A DNA stretch of 64,000 nt from Halomonas sp. Bachu 37 (GTDB lineage: Bacteria > Pseudomonadota > Gammaproteobacteria > Pseudomonadales > Halomonadaceae): contig NZ_CP137552.1 of NCBI RefSeq assembly GCF_039691755.1, positions 3,403,492 through 3,467,491 of the forward strand, read 5' to 3'. The notes beneath the pieces are model-generated. The model did not search any database and was not told the DNA's origin. It saw nothing but the letters and a program-made list of their open reading frames with translations. This document shows positions 32,263 through 41,871 of this stretch, piece after piece (the stretch's first letter is position 1; each line of letters begins with the position of its first letter). A program made the position numbers and the translations under genes.

Positions 32263-32661
32263 TCAATCATTTGTGCGTTTTCCAGGCATCAGCCACGGTG
32301 TGAGCCAATGCGTTAGAACTACCGCAACATAAGCGTAAAAAAACAAAGCAGGGTTTGAGGGGGGCGCTGTGACGAACACCAGGACGAACAACGCCACCGT
32401 CAAACCAAACTTCCCCGCTTCTGCCCGAAAAAGTTGGACAGAGCGGTTACCTCTCGCAGGGGAATTGCGCAACCAGCCCATGCGGTAGACAAAAAAAAGA
32501 TGGGGCAAGAATGCGACCAATGCTCCCATGAATACTGCCTTCAAACCTGCCGATTGGGCCAGGAGATAAGCAATGACCATTGCTAGACTCGTGACTCCCA
32601 GCTGCGCCAGCACCAGCCGTCGAAGATGGGTGCGTCTACGCCTGACTTCCGGTCGTTGCAT
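32263..32661 (-). CDS. atpI: ATP synthase protein I
   Basis: A 132-residue membrane protein with four hydrophobic segments after a basic N-terminus (MQRPEVRRRRTHLRRLV). AtpI helps c-ring assembly and is not essential. It is first in the atp operon, as in other proteobacteria; the sequence FMGALVAFLPHLFFVYRM is typical. The operon promoter should lie in the 200-base AT-rich gap between it and parB. Confidence 0.92.
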   Translation of the reverse strand: MQRPEVRRRRTHLRRLVLAQLGVTSLAMVIAYLLAQSAGLKAVFMGALVAFLPHLFFVYRMGWLRNSPARGNRSVQLFRAEAGKFGLTVALFVLVFVTAPPSNPALFFYAYVAVVLTHWLTPWLMPGKRTND

Positions 32662-32861
32662 AAACGTTTTCTCACGATAATTAAGAATGACGGCGATTCA
32701 ACGTTTAGCATAGTGAAAGCTTGCGCGATTATAGGGAAGCCCTATCACGGCTTCAACCAAAGCCCGTACGTTTTTGGATATTCCCTTGGCTCTTGCGACC
32801 AAAGGGGGATTTTCAGCTCAATCGATTAACTTGCTAACAAATTCCCTCCATTTTTCCGTTA

Positions 32862-33833
32862 TTACCGAATATGTTCGAGAATACCGTCGAGCTCCTCCAG
32901 GCTGGAATAGCGAATTGTCACTTTCCCTTTGCCACTGGAACCGTGGCGAATTGCTACCGGCGCACCCAGCACTTCACCCAGGCGGGTTTCCAGGCGAGCC
33001 ACATCGGGAGTGGAATCCTTACGGCCTTGCACCTGTTTCGCTCCGGTCTGGGTCTGGTATTTCTTCACCAGCGCTTCCGTCGCCCTTACGGTAAGGTCTT
33101 TGTTGACCACTTCGTGGGCGATTTGGCGCTGCTGGGCCGCGCCCAGAGTCAGCAGAGCTCGAGCGTGGCCCATGTCCAGATCGCCGCGTTCCAGCAAAGT
33201 CTGCACCTCGGGATCGAGGGCAAGCAGGCGCAGCAGATTGGCGACCTGAGTCCGGGACTTGCCCACCGCATCGGCTACCTGTTGCTGGGTCAGCGTGAAC
33301 TCTTCGCTCAGGCGCTTGAGAGCCATGGCTTCTTCAACGGCGTTGAGGTTTTCACGCTGAATATTCTCGATCAGCGCCAGGGCAAGGGCGATATCATCGG
33401 ATACTTCGCGAATGACGGCGGGAATGACGTCTAGCTCGGCAAGCTGAGCGGCCCGCCAGCGCCGCTCCCCGGCGATGATCTCGTAACGATTCTCACCGAT
33501 GGGGCGCACCACGATGGGCTGCATCACACCCTGGGCACGGATCGAGTCGGCAAGCTCTTCTAGCGCTTCGGGCTGGATATCGCGCCGCGGCTGGTACTTG
33601 CCCCGCGTCAGCTGGCCCAGCGGCAGGCGTTCCAGGCGATCCTCGCTGCCCGACTGAGGGGCTTGCACCGATGTTCCGGCTCCCTTGCCATCACTCTCGT
33701 GGGCTTGGGCCAGTTCGCTAAGCTTTTCTTCACCAAGCTCCTCTCCACCGGGAAGGTCCAGGCTGTCTCGACGGCGGGCGCCAGCGCCTATCAAGGCATC
33801 CAGCCCGCGTCCCAAAGCGCGTTTACGCGTCAT
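32862..33833 (-). CDS. parB: chromosome partitioning protein ParB
   Basis: ParB binds parS sites and spreads along DNA as a CTP-dependent clamp. The 323-residue protein begins KRALGRGLDALIG, has the CTP-binding motif GERRWRAAQ, ENIQRENLNAVEEA, and a helix-turn-helix with LTQQQVADAVGKSRTQVANLLRLL, then a C-terminal dimerisation domain. It follows parA by 35 bases. I did not find a full parS palindrome in the window. Confidence 0.97.
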   Translation of the reverse strand: MTRKRALGRGLDALIGAGARRRDSLDLPGGEELGEEKLSELAQAHESDGKGAGTSVQAPQSGSEDRLERLPLGQLTRGKYQPRRDIQPEALEELADSIRAQGVMQPIVVRPIGENRYEIIAGERRWRAAQLAELDVIPAVIREVSDDIALALALIENIQRENLNAVEEAMALKRLSEEFTLTQQQVADAVGKSRTQVANLLRLLALDPEVQTLLERGDLDMGHARALLTLGAAQQRQIAHEVVNKDLTVRATEALVKKYQTQTGAKQVQGRKDSTPDVARLETRLGEVLGAPVAIRHGSSGKGKVTIRYSSLEELDGILEHIR

Positions 33834-33868
33834 CGATCTTTCCTCATCGATTTGTGTCCCATGGATTC

Positions 33869-34636
33869 TTACAGCGACAAGCGGCGAATCATTTCCTTGG
33901 CCAGCACACGGTAGGCCTGGCTGCCCCGGGAAAAGCGGGCGTATTGGGTGACCGGCAAGCCGTGGCTCGGCGACTCCGCAACCTTGACGTTGCGCGGTAT
34001 GGTGGTCTTCAACAAGGCATCGCCGAAATAGTCGCGCAGCTGCTTGTCAATTTCCCGTGTGAGGCTGGTGCGCTTGTCGTACATGGTGCGCAGGATTCCG
34101 CTGATCGCAAGCTCCGGGTTCACGCTGTGCTTGATCTGCTCGACGGTATCGAGCAAGGCCGAGAGCCCTTCCAGCGCATAGAATTCGCACTGCAGCGGTA
34201 TCAATACCCCGTCGGCGGCGGTCAAGGCATTGACCGTGAGCATGTTCAACGACGGCGGGCAGTCGATGAGCACGACATCGTAGTGCGAGGCAACGCCGGC
34301 CAGGGCGGTCTCGAGACAACGCTCACGCTTGTCGCGATCGAGCAGCTCCACTTCAGCGGCGGTGAGATCGCCGTTGCTCGGCAAGACATCGAATTTTACC
34401 GCGCTATTGCGCTCGATCACCGCCTCGGCGGGCTGCTCACCCAGCAGAACGTCCAGCACGCTATGGTCCAGTTCATGCTTGTCGATACCGCTGCCCATGC
34501 TGGCGTGGCCCTGGGGATCAAGATCCACCAGCAGCACACGGCGATCGAGTGCTGCCAGGCTGGCGGCCAGATTCACGGCCGAGGTGGTCTTGCCCACACC
34601 GCCTTTCTGGTTGGTCAGGGCAATAATGTGGCTCAC
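33869..34636 (-). CDS. parA: chromosome partitioning ATPase ParA
   Basis: A Soj/ParA-type deviant Walker ATPase that drives origin segregation. The 255-residue protein begins VSHIIALTNQKGGVGKTTSAVNLA with the KGGVGKT motif, has DLDPQGHASMG, and VVLIDCPPSLNMLTVNAL. I chose the GTG at 34636 because AAGGAG lies seven bases before it; a TTG at 34642 is too close. The ribosome site overlaps the end of the MITE-like element inserted just upstream. Confidence 0.96.
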   Translation of the reverse strand: MSHIIALTNQKGGVGKTTSAVNLAASLAALDRRVLLVDLDPQGHASMGSGIDKHELDHSVLDVLLGEQPAEAVIERNSAVKFDVLPSNGDLTAAEVELLDRDKRERCLETALAGVASHYDVVLIDCPPSLNMLTVNALTAADGVLIPLQCEFYALEGLSALLDTVEQIKHSVNPELAISGILRTMYDKRTSLTREIDKQLRDYFGDALLKTTIPRNVKVAESPSHGLPVTQYARFSRGSQAYRVLAKEMIRRLSL

Positions 34637-34648
34637 GAGCAAACTCCT

Positions 34649-34793
34649 TAGGCTCTTTCTGAAAACTGGCTACGCTCAGCCATGCGGTGTTAAAAATCGG
34701 CTCAAAATACTCATTTACAACCCGTAAACTCCGTTTTTTCGCCGATTTTTGCCTAGCCTGGCCATTGCTAGCTGACTTTTCAGACAAAGCCTA
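34649..34793. mobile_element. MITE-like hairpin element between rsmG and parA
   Basis: A 141-bp non-coding element (34651-34791) is bounded by TA on each side, as for a TA target duplication. Its ends are imperfect inverted repeats: GGCTCTTTCTGAAAACTGG at the left, against the reverse complement of the right end, GGCTTTGTCTGAAAAGTCAG. Inner parts also pair: AAAAATCGGC with GCCGATTTTT, and TTTAC with GTAAA at the centre, so the whole element can fold into one long hairpin. No transposase gene is present. I recall similar elements repeated in halophilic gammaproteobacteria, but this needs a search. It could affect transcription read-through from rsmG into parA. Confidence 0.75.
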
Positions 34794-34822
34794 GAGCGAC
34801 GAAACACAGGCCATCATGCCGA

Positions 34823-35503
34823 TCAAGAACCGCGCCTGGCGGATAGTATCAGGACCTGGCGCTGCGCGTTTTCAAACGGTACATCGAGGACATGGCGGCT
34901 TTCGAGTTCGATCTCGGGCGGCAAGTCGCGTAACTCTTCATCGGCGCCGGGACCCTTCATGGCCAGCCATTGACCACCCTGGACCGGCAATTGACGAGTC
35001 AGGGTGACGAAGTCCTCCAGGCTGGCAAAGGCTCGGGAAATCACCTGATCGAACGCTTCCCCGGCGAAGGACTCCACCCGCGCCTGCGTCGCGACGACGT
35101 TAGACAAACCCAGCTCCATCACCGCTTGGCGCTGGAAACGGACCTTCTTGCCATTGCTGTCGAGCAGGGTGACGTCGAGCGTCGGGTCGAGAATCGCCAG
35201 TACCAGCCCCGGCAATCCCGGCCCCGAGCCGACATCCAGCAAGCGTGGCCCCGATACATGGGGCTTTACCGCAGCGCTATCGAGAAGATGGCGCGAGACC
35301 ATTTCTTCAAGATCGCGTACTGCGGTGAGGTTATAAGCCCGATTCCACTTGTGCAACAACGCAAGCAGCCCCAGCAGTTGTTGACGCTGGTGAGCGCTGA
35401 CATCCAGTTGCAGCTGGTCAAGGCCTTGATCCAGACGCTCGACTGCGGCCGAGGGCAGCGAAGCGATCAAGGGTTTCAAGGTTTCCGATATCGGCTTATC
35501 CAT
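34823..35503 (-). CDS. rsmG: 16S rRNA (guanine(527)-N7)-methyltransferase RsmG
   Basis: RsmG (GidB) methylates G527 of 16S rRNA; its loss gives low-level streptomycin resistance. The 226-residue protein has [14 protein letters not shown], the SAM-binding motif [17 protein letters not shown], and [13 protein letters not shown]. It overlaps the 3' end of mnmG by 8 bases, the classical gidA-gidB arrangement. The parA gene would normally follow closely, but the MITE-like element intervenes. Confidence 0.96.
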   Translation of the reverse strand: MDKPISETLKPLIASLPSAAVERLDQGLDQLQLDVSAHQRQQLLGLLALLHKWNRAYNLTAVRDLEEMVSRHLLDSAAVKPHVSGPRLLDVGSGPGLPGLVLAILDPTLDVTLLDSNGKKVRFQRQAVMELGLSNVVATQARVESFAGEAFDQVISRAFASLEDFVTLTRQLPVQGGQWLAMKGPGADEELRDLPPEIELESRHVLDVPFENAQRQVLILSARRGS

Positions 35504-37394
35504 TGCTCACCTTGGCGTCTCCCAGCAGGCGACGCTTTTTCAAGTGAACCAGCAGGATCGATACCGCCGCCGGGGTAACCCCGGAAATCCGAGCGGCGTG
35601 CGCCAGGGTCTCGGGGCGAGCCTGGTCGAGCTTCTGGCGGATCTCGTGGGAGAGCCCTTCGACCTTCTGGTAATCGAGTGTTGCCGGCAGCGGAGTGGCT
35701 TCGTGACGCTTGAGCTTGTCGATCTCGTCCTGCTGACGCTCGATATAGCCCTGGTACTTGGCCTGGATCTGCACCTGTTCGCTTACCTGCTCGTCCAGCA
35801 TTGGCGAGTCTTCCGCCAAGTTGGCGATGTCGGCATAGGTAAGCTCCGGACGCTTGAGCAGGTCGATCATGCGATGTTCCCGCGTCAACGGCTTGTCCAG
35901 CTTGCCGGCCAAGGCATCGGCTTCGGCGCTGCCGGGTTGGACCCAGGTGGCGGCAAGACGCTGGCTCTCCTTGTCGATGGCGTCGCGTTTGAGACTGAAC
36001 GCCTCCCAGCGCACATCATCGACGAGCCCCAATTCTCGCCCAGTCTCGGTCAGGCGCAGGTCGGCGTTGTCCTCGCGCAGCAGGAGACGATACTCCGCCC
36101 GCGAGGTAAACATGCGGTACGGCTCCTTGGTGCCCAGGGTAATCAGATCATCGACCAGTACCCCCAGGTAGGCTTCGTCGCGCCGGGGCCACCAGGCGTC
36201 CAGTTCCTTGGCGCGGCGAGCGGCATTGAGCCCGGCGAGCAGCCCCTGGGCGCCGGCTTCTTCGTAGCCGGTGGTGCCGTTGATCTGTCCGGCAAAGAAC
36301 AGGTTGTGGATAAATCTGGTTTCCAGGGAGTGCTTGAGATCCCGCGGGTCGAAGAAATCGTACTCGATGGCGTAGCCGGGCCGGGTGATATGCGCATTCT
36401 CCAGGCCCTTGATCGAACGCACTACCTGCAGCTGGACATCGAACGGCAAGGAGGTGGAAATGCCGTTGGGGTACAGCTCATGAGTGTCCAGGCCTTCAGG
36501 CTCGATGAATATCTGATGGCTCGACTTGCCCGCGAAGCGATGGACCTTGTCCTCGATCGACGGGCAGTAGCGCGGCCCGACACCTTCGATCACCCCTGAA
36601 TACATGGGTGAGCGGTCGAGGTTGGCCATGATCAATTCATGGGTTTGCTCGTTGGTATGGGCGATATGACAGCTGACCTGGCGCGGATGCATGTCGCGCC
36701 GTCCGAGGTACGACATGGTCGGTGTCGGTGTATCCCCCGGCTGCTCCTCGAGCACCGAGAAATCGACGCTTTTGGCATCCAGCCGAGGGGGAGTACCGGT
36801 CTTGAGCCGATCGACACGAAACGGTAGCGCCCGCAGACGCTCGGCCAGGGCATTCGACGGCGGGTCTCCGGCGCGGCCGCCACGGCTCTGGTCGAGACCG
36901 ATATGGATCACTCCGCCAAGGAATGTCCCCGTGCACAGCACCACGCTTTCACTGAAAAAGCGGATGCCGGTTTCCGTTACCACGCCCCGTACCGTGTCGT
37001 TATCCACAACCAGATCGCCTGCCGCCTGCTGAAAGATGGTCAGGTTGGGCTGGTTTTCCAGTATGCCGCGGATGGCGGCCTTGTAGCGTATCCGGTCGGC
37101 CTGGGCGCGGGTGGCGCGTACCGCCGGCCCCTTGCGGGCATTGAGAACACGAAACTGGATGCCGCCGAGGTCGGTGGCGAGCGCCATCGCCCCACCGAGA
37201 GCATCGATTTCCTTGACCAGGTGGCTCTTGCCGATACCACCGATGGCCGGATTACACGACATCTGGCCCAGGGTTTCGATGTTATGCGTCAGCAACAGGG
37301 TCTGACAGCCCATGCGAGCGGAGGCCAGCGCGGCTTCGGTTCCCGCATGGCCACCGCCGATGACAATGACGTCAAAGCGGTCGGGATAATTCAA
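35496..37394 (-). CDS. mnmG: tRNA modification enzyme MnmG
   Basis: MnmG (GidA), with MnmE, installs the (carboxymethyl)aminomethyl group at wobble uridine 34 of several tRNAs. The 632-residue protein begins with a FAD-binding motif ([21 protein letters not shown]), followed by [22 protein letters not shown] and [11 protein letters not shown]; the C-terminal MnmE-binding region is present (ALPFxxxx-type sequences and EIRQKL). Full length. Its partner mnmE lies 22 kb away in this window, although the two are often adjacent. The upstream intergenic region holds clustered DnaA boxes. Confidence 0.97.
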   Translation of the reverse strand: MNYPDRFDVIVIGGGHAGTEAALASARMGCQTLLLTHNIETLGQMSCNPAIGGIGKSHLVKEIDALGGAMALATDLGGIQFRVLNARKGPAVRATRAQADRIRYKAAIRGILENQPNLTIFQQAAGDLVVDNDTVRGVVTETGIRFFSESVVLCTGTFLGGVIHIGLDQSRGGRAGDPPSNALAERLRALPFRVDRLKTGTPPRLDAKSVDFSVLEEQPGDTPTPTMSYLGRRDMHPRQVSCHIAHTNEQTHELIMANLDRSPMYSGVIEGVGPRYCPSIEDKVHRFAGKSSHQIFIEPEGLDTHELYPNGISTSLPFDVQLQVVRSIKGLENAHITRPGYAIEYDFFDPRDLKHSLETRFIHNLFFAGQINGTTGYEEAGAQGLLAGLNAARRAKELDAWWPRRDEAYLGVLVDDLITLGTKEPYRMFTSRAEYRLLLREDNADLRLTETGRELGLVDDVRWEAFSLKRDAIDKESQRLAATWVQPGSAEADALAGKLDKPLTREHRMIDLLKRPELTYADIANLAEDSPMLDEQVSEQVQIQAKYQGYIERQQDEIDKLKRHEATPLPATLDYQKVEGLSHEIRQKLDQARPETLAHAARISGVTPAAVSILLVHLKKRRLLGDAKVSNG

Positions 37395-37500
37395 GAGACA
37401 CCTCGTCTTGCGCCGATGGCGCGGATGTTGTGAAACGCAAGCGATACCTGCTCACGTCAAATCAGCCCGCCAGTATAAACCCCCTATGGGTAAGCGTCAG

Positions 37501-37880
37501 GTTTTTCCACACCGGGTTTTTCACTACCTCTACTTATCAATAACAATATAAAAATAAATAGAGAAGTTCTGTTGATGTAGTAACTACTGGTGTGGACAAA
37601 ATCTGTGGAAAAGCAATTTTAACCTTTTATAAACATTGGCTTATTTTGTTTACAGCTAGGCGGAGAAGCAGCGTAGATGCTGGGTGGAAACAGTGATCGG
37701 GCTGTGGATGATATGCGAGGTTATCCACAGCGCAAGCGATACCCCAGTTGTCCACTGGTCTGTACCGGGCTTCTCAAACCACCTGTGTACAAGCGCAAAA
37801 ACAAGCATGGCTCGCGGGAAAAGCGCTCATGCCGGGAGGATCGGCAGGAAGAAAAGAAAAACGAAAATAAAGTATCCACA
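37501..37880. other. oriC: candidate oriC: DnaA-box cluster beside mnmG
   Basis: This 380-base part of a 590-base gene-free region has one perfect DnaA box (TTATCCACA, 37721-37729) and at least six one-mismatch boxes: TTTTCCACA (37503), TGTGGACAA (37591), TGTGGAAAA (37604), TGTGGATGA (37703), TGTGTACAA (37783) and GTATCCACA (37872). Two AT-rich stretches (about 37530-37560 and 37612-37655) could be the unwinding element. Location next to mnmG (gidA) matches the E. coli type of oriC. Few GATC sites are present. Function is inferred. Confidence 0.7.
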
Positions 37881-37903
37881 GGGCAAAAAAGCACCCACTT
37901 GAC

Positions 37904-37932
37904 AAAAAAACGCCTGTCATGGCTGACAGGCG
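37904..37932 (-). terminator. terminator of the amino-acid ABC operon
   Basis: Stem CGCCTGTCA (37911-37919) and TGACAGGCG (37924-37932) with a 4-base loop is followed on the minus strand by seven T. It is about 50 bases beyond the stop of the ATPase gene and separates that operon from the candidate origin. Confidence 0.9.
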
Positions 37933-37984
37933 CTAAAAAAGAAAGGAATTTTGGGCTCAGGGAAGAGCTACCGGGTGGGAAGAT

Positions 37985-38743
37985 TCAGTGCTTGAGAACG
38001 CGGGAAAGAAAGGATTGGGTGCGTTCGTTCTGCGGGTTGTCGAACAGCTTCTCGGGCGGGCCCTGCTCTTCGATGGCTCCCTTGTGAATGAAGATGATGC
38101 GATCCGCCACTTCCCGGGCGAACCCCATTTCATGGGTCACGATCACCATGGTCATGCCCTCCTTGGCGAGCTCGCGCATGGCGTCCAGCACTTCACCGAT
38201 CATCTCCGGGTCCAGTGCCGAGGTGGGCTCGTCGAACAGCATCAGTCGCGGTTCCATGGCGAGTGCCCGGGCCAATGCCACGCGTTGCTGCTGCCCGCCG
38301 GAAAGCTGGGTGGGGTACTTGTCGGCCTGGTCGGCGATATCCACGCGGTCCAGCAGGCGTCTGGCGTTTTCCTCGGCATCGTCGCGACTCCAGCCGCGCA
38401 CCTTCATCGGCGCCAGGGTGACGTTATCGAGCACACTGAGATGGGGGAAAAGGTTGAACTGCTGGAAGACCATGCCGACTTCGGTACGGATCTTCTGCAG
38501 CGCTTTCCCACTCTTGCCGTGGGGTTCCAATCGATTGCCATCGACCTCGAGTTCGCCTTGCTGGAACTCTTCCAGGCCGTTGATGCAGCGAATCAGGGTG
38601 GATTTTCCCGAGCCGCTGGCACCGATGACCACCACGACCTCGCCGGGGGTGACCTCGAGATCGACCTCTTTCAACACATGCAACTCGCCGAAGTGTTTAT
38701 TCAGGCCCTGCATGCGCACGATAGGTTGAGTTGTAGCGTTCAT
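37985..38743 (-). CDS. glnQ: polar amino-acid ABC transporter ATP-binding protein
   Basis: The ATPase of a polar amino-acid uptake system. The 252-residue protein has Walker [11 protein letters not shown], the Q-loop in [21 protein letters not shown], signature LSGGQQQR, Walker [15 protein letters not shown] and the switch His in VTHEMGFA. It is of the GlnQ/HisP/ArtP class, and the symbol reflects family only. It is last in a three-gene operon, 11 bases after the permease, and an intrinsic terminator follows. Confidence 0.93.
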   Translation of the reverse strand: MNATTQPIVRMQGLNKHFGELHVLKEVDLEVTPGEVVVVIGASGSGKSTLIRCINGLEEFQQGELEVDGNRLEPHGKSGKALQKIRTEVGMVFQQFNLFPHLSVLDNVTLAPMKVRGWSRDDAEENARRLLDRVDIADQADKYPTQLSGGQQQRVALARALAMEPRLMLFDEPTSALDPEMIGEVLDAMRELAKEGMTMVIVTHEMGFAREVADRIIFIHKGAIEEQGPPEKLFDNPQNERTQSFLSRVLKH

Positions 38744-38754
38744 GACAGCGGTCC

Positions 38755-39426
38755 TTATTGTCCGGCCAGGCCTCTGCGTTCAAGCTGACGCAGAAGGATG
38801 GAGAGGGTCCAGGTAATGCAGAGATACAGCAGCGCCACCATGAAATAGACTTCCAGCGCGGTGAAAGTGGTGGCGATGTAGACCTGGCCTTGACGTACCA
38901 GCTCGCCGACCCCGATGACCGAAAACAGCGATGTGTCCTTGATACTGATGATGGCCTGGTTGCCCAGCGGCGGGATCATACGGCGCAGGGCCTGGGGCCA
39001 GATGACATAGCGAAAGGACTGGCTACGCGATAGCCCCAGCGATAGCGAGGCTTCACGCTGGCCTCGTTCGATCGACTGTACCCCCCCGCGTACCACTTCG
39101 GAGATATAGGCACCCGAATTGACGGCAATAGCGGCGATGCCCGCCGTCAAGGCATTGATGGGGCTCCCGAGCAGCTGCGGAAGACCATAGAAGATGAACA
39201 GGACCTGAACCAGGATGGGCGTACCGCGAAAGACCTCGACGTAAACAATCGCCGGCCAACGCAGCCAGCGTATCGGGCTTATCCGCAACAGGCCGAAGAT
39301 GATTCCGATCAAGAAACCGATCGCGAGGCCACCGAAGGAGATCAATAGCGTCCACGGGATCCCGGGCAACAGATGGGGAATGGAACGGAACGCAGCCGCC
39401 CAATCGAACTGAAAGGTGACTTCCAC
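38755..39426 (-). CDS. polar amino-acid ABC transporter permease
   Basis: A 223-residue inner-membrane permease with about five helices and the HisM/GlnP family signature. [18 protein letters not shown] sequence appears as [18 protein letters not shown], and the EAA loop as [20 protein letters not shown]. It is the only permease in the operon, so the transporter probably uses a homodimer, like GlnP. Substrate class is polar amino acids; the exact substrate is not determinable. Confidence 0.93.
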   Translation of the reverse strand: MEVTFQFDWAAAFRSIPHLLPGIPWTLLISFGGLAIGFLIGIIFGLLRISPIRWLRWPAIVYVEVFRGTPILVQVLFIFYGLPQLLGSPINALTAGIAAIAVNSGAYISEVVRGGVQSIERGQREASLSLGLSRSQSFRYVIWPQALRRMIPPLGNQAIISIKDTSLFSVIGVGELVRQGQVYIATTFTALEVYFMVALLYLCITWTLSILLRQLERRGLAGQ

Positions 39427-39480
39427 GAATTATGCTCCTTTTTTACGACACTGACGTCTCTGACGACCTTGCTACGAAAC

Positions 39481-39508
39481 AGGGCCGGGTGGCTGGCCGC
39501 CCGGCCCT
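39481..39508 (-). terminator. intra-operon hairpin between binding protein and permease
   Basis: Arms AGGGCCGGG (39481-39489) and CCCGGCCCT (39500-39508) form a strong 9-bp stem with further pairing in the loop (GGC with GCC). There is no T-run. Such hairpins after binding-protein genes usually protect the upstream mRNA or cause partial termination, so that the binding protein is made in excess. Confidence 0.65.
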
Positions 39509-39545
39509 GAGTGGGTCATCTCAATCGATTAACTAACGCGAGTCA

Positions 39546-40328
39546 TCAATCGTCGCTGGGAGCTTCACCAAACCATTTTTCGTAGATTTCATCGTAGGTG
39601 CCGTCTTCGCGCATGGCGGCTAGGGCTTCGTTGGCGGGTTCTACCCATTCGCTACCTTGATGGAAGACGATACCGTACTGCTGACCTTCGTAGAGCGGCC
39701 CGACCACCTTGGCCCGGCCTTCGCCCTGGGTCTGGGCGAAATACTGCACGTTGGGGGCGTCGTAGAAGGCGGCATCCACGTTACGGCCCAGCAGCGCCAT
39801 GTACATGTCGGGTGTACCGGGGTACGGAGTGATATCGGCGTCTTCACCGAGTTCGGACTGCAGGAAGTCGTAGCTGGTCGAGCCGATCTTGGTGGCGATG
39901 CTCAGGCCTTCCAGATCCTCGATAGTTTCCACGTCGTCATTATCCGACCGGACGATGATCCGCAGACCGCTATCGTAGTAGGGATCGGAGAAATCGACGA
40001 TTTCCGCACGCTCATCGGTAATGGTCACACCGGCGATGGCGATTTCCTGATTACCGGTCTGTACGGCGGGGATGATGCCGGAAAAATCCATGGTGGTGAG
40101 GTTGACTTCAAAACCGGCACGTTCGGCCACTTCGTTGATGATATCGATATCGAAACCGACCATCTCGCCGCTATCGGAATCCAGCATTTCAAACGGCACG
40201 AAACTGGGATCGGTGACGACATTGACCGAAGGTGTCTGCGCCATGGCGCTGGCGGCGCCTCCCAGGCCCAAGGCAACGGCCAGGACGGTTCCAGGCATCC
40301 AGACAGAGGCAACGCGAGAATTTTTCAT
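39546..40328 (-). CDS. polar amino-acid ABC transporter substrate-binding protein
   Basis: A 260-residue periplasmic binding protein of family 3 (GlnH/HisJ type). It has a signal peptide ending SAMA-Q and the motifs [26 protein letters not shown] and [24 protein letters not shown]. The middle segment [22 protein letters not shown] is typical of the group, and the C-terminus has [13 protein letters not shown]. It is the first gene of the operon; the permease follows after 119 bases containing a hairpin. The acidic composition suits a salty periplasm. Confidence 0.93.
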   Translation of the reverse strand: MKNSRVASVWMPGTVLAVALGLGGAASAMAQTPSVNVVTDPSFVPFEMLDSDSGEMVGFDIDIINEVAERAGFEVNLTTMDFSGIIPAVQTGNQEIAIAGVTITDERAEIVDFSDPYYDSGLRIIVRSDNDDVETIEDLEGLSIATKIGSTSYDFLQSELGEDADITPYPGTPDMYMALLGRNVDAAFYDAPNVQYFAQTQGEGRAKVVGPLYEGQQYGIVFHQGSEWVEPANEALAAMREDGTYDEIYEKWFGEAPSDD

Positions 40329-40540
40329 TTTGGTCCCCGTAATCAGTTAGCTGACAGGTTGATGTCGCTGCAGGTTGGGTTGGGTGGACATTTGCACGAA
40401 CACACCTGCCGAACGCAGCGGTAACAACCGGTTATTACTGTTATTGACCTTTCAACCTTGGCGAGAAACCGGCAAGGCGTCAAGTTACGGGGCGATTTCG
40501 AGCCAACGCTGTATCGACGTCGGCTAGACCAAGAACCGCG
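40329..40540. other. upstream region of the ABC operon
   Basis: About 210 bases before the left end of the TnpB element. It should hold the promoter of the binding-protein gene on the minus strand. No gene is seen. A TTAC at 40484 is an alternative left boundary for the TnpB element. Confidence 0.45.
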
Positions 40541-40651
40541 TTACCAGACAGCGCGTAAAGCATCGCCCAATCGGGCGGTGATATAAGCGCGCACCGCGCA
40601 GCGGTGCCTGTCGATGTTGATATTGAGAATCATACCTGATATTTGTACAGC

Positions 40652-41776
40652 ATGACGAAACGTGCTTATAAAGAACGGTTGTACCCCACCCCCGAACAGG
40701 CTGAGCTGCTGGCCAAGTCGTTCGGCTGTGCGCGTTTCGTCTGGAACAATACGCTGGCCTATCGCACCGAGGCGTATCAGCAGCGGGGTGAATCGGTGTC
40801 GCATCCCGCAGCGGAAAAGCGGCTGGTAGCGCTTAAAGCCGAACATCCGTGGCTGAAAGATGTATCCAGCGTGATCCTGCAGCAGACGCTGCGGGATCAG
40901 AAAGCCGCTTTCGATAACTTCTTCAATCCCAAGCTCAAGGCGCGCTATCCGCGTTTCAAGCGCAAGGATGGCCGGCAGTCGATCCGGCTGACCAAGGCCG
41001 CTTTCCGCTATCGCGATGGCGAGATCACCATCGCCAAGTCGAAGACGCCGTTGCCGATCCGCTGGAGCCGTCCGCTGTCCAGCGAACCCTCCAGCATCAC
41101 GATTTCATGCGACCGCGCCGGGCGCTACTTCATCAGTTGTCTGTGCGAGTTCGCGCCGGAAGTGCTGCCGGTGACGCCCAGGATGACGGGGATTGATCTG
41201 GGATTGACCGACTTGTTCATCACCAGCGAGGGCATGAAGTCCGGCAATCCGCGCCACCTGAAACGCTACGAAGCCAAGCTGGCGTACTGGCAACGCCGGT
41301 TGGCGAAAAAGCAGAAAGGCTCGAAGAATCGGGCCAAGGCGCGAAACAAGGTGGCACGGCTTCATGCCAAGATCGCAGACTGCCGCCGTGATGCCACCCA
41401 CAAAGCGACCCGCACGCTGATTAACGAAAACCAAGTGCTGTGTGTCGAGTCGTTGAACATCGTAGGCATGGTCAAGAACCGTTCCTTGGCCAAGGCCATC
41501 AGCGATGCGGGCTGGGGCGAGTTCGTACGTCAACTCGAATACAAGGCGGTCTGGGCAGGCCGGGAACTGGTGAAGGTCAGCCAGTGGCTGCCCAGTAGCA
41601 AGCTGTGCCATGAGTGCGGGCACAAGGTTGAGAAGCTGCCGCTGTCGCAGCGTCACTGGCACTGCGATGGCTGCGGGCAAGCGACCGACCGCGACATCAA
41701 TGCAGCCAGGAATATCCGAACCGCCGGGCTGGCGGGGTTATCCTGTGGAGCGACTGGAGCGGGGGCAGCAGCTTAG
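40652..41776 (+). CDS. tnpB: RNA-guided endonuclease TnpB (IS200/IS605 OrfB)
   Basis: A 374-residue TnpB, the compact RNA-guided nuclease ancestral to Cas12. It has an N-terminal helix-turn-helix region (MTKRAYKERLYPTPEQAELL), then a split RuvC domain with all three catalytic acids visible: Asp in TGIDLGLTDLF, Glu in CVESLNIVGM and Asp in TDRDINAARNI. A zinc finger formed by CHECG and CDGCG lies between the last two. It therefore looks active. TnpB uses an omega-RNA made from the element's 3' end to cut at TTAC-like TAM sites, favouring retention of the element. The ATG at 40652 has no ribosome site, which is common in this group. Confidence 0.95.
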   Translation: MTKRAYKERLYPTPEQAELLAKSFGCARFVWNNTLAYRTEAYQQRGESVSHPAAEKRLVALKAEHPWLKDVSSVILQQTLRDQKAAFDNFFNPKLKARYPRFKRKDGRQSIRLTKAAFRYRDGEITIAKSKTPLPIRWSRPLSSEPSSITISCDRAGRYFISCLCEFAPEVLPVTPRMTGIDLGLTDLFITSEGMKSGNPRHLKRYEAKLAYWQRRLAKKQKGSKNRAKARNKVARLHAKIADCRRDATHKATRTLINENQVLCVESLNIVGMVKNRSLAKAISDAGWGEFVRQLEYKAVWAGRELVKVSQWLPSSKLCHECGHKVEKLPLSQRHWHCDGCGQATDRDINAARNIRTAGLAGLSCGATGAGAAA

Positions 41777-41871
41777 CCGCTGCCTAGTGAAGGCGTGTCG
41801 AAGCAGGAAGGTTCTGGGGCGACCCAAGAACCCTCGCCTAAAGCGCGAAGCGCGGCAGGCGGGGAGTGTCA
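41690..41871 (+). ncRNA. predicted omega-RNA (reRNA) scaffold of the TnpB element
   Basis: In IS200/IS605 elements the guide scaffold is transcribed from the 3' part of tnpB through the right end, and the guide is the flanking DNA just outside. Here the region has several possible stems, including the right-end hairpin at 41831-41864, and the guide would begin near 41872, within the 3' end of erpA. The 5' limit is a guess. Inferred from family knowledge only. Confidence 0.45.

Larger units (their letters stand above)
40541..41871 (+). mobile_element. IS200/IS605-group element with tnpB only
   Basis: A lone tnpB unit without tnpA. The left end begins at or near TTAC (40541-40544) and contains two hairpins: 40561-40580 (stem of about 8 bp) and 40591-40607 (GCACCGC paired with GCGGTGC). 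The right end has a subterminal hairpin, CCCTCGCCT (41831-41839) with AGGCGGGG (41857-41864), followed by AGTGTCA, the kind of end seen in IS1341-type elements. No target duplication is expected. Boundaries are estimates of about 60 bases at the left and a few bases at the right. Confidence 0.75.
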
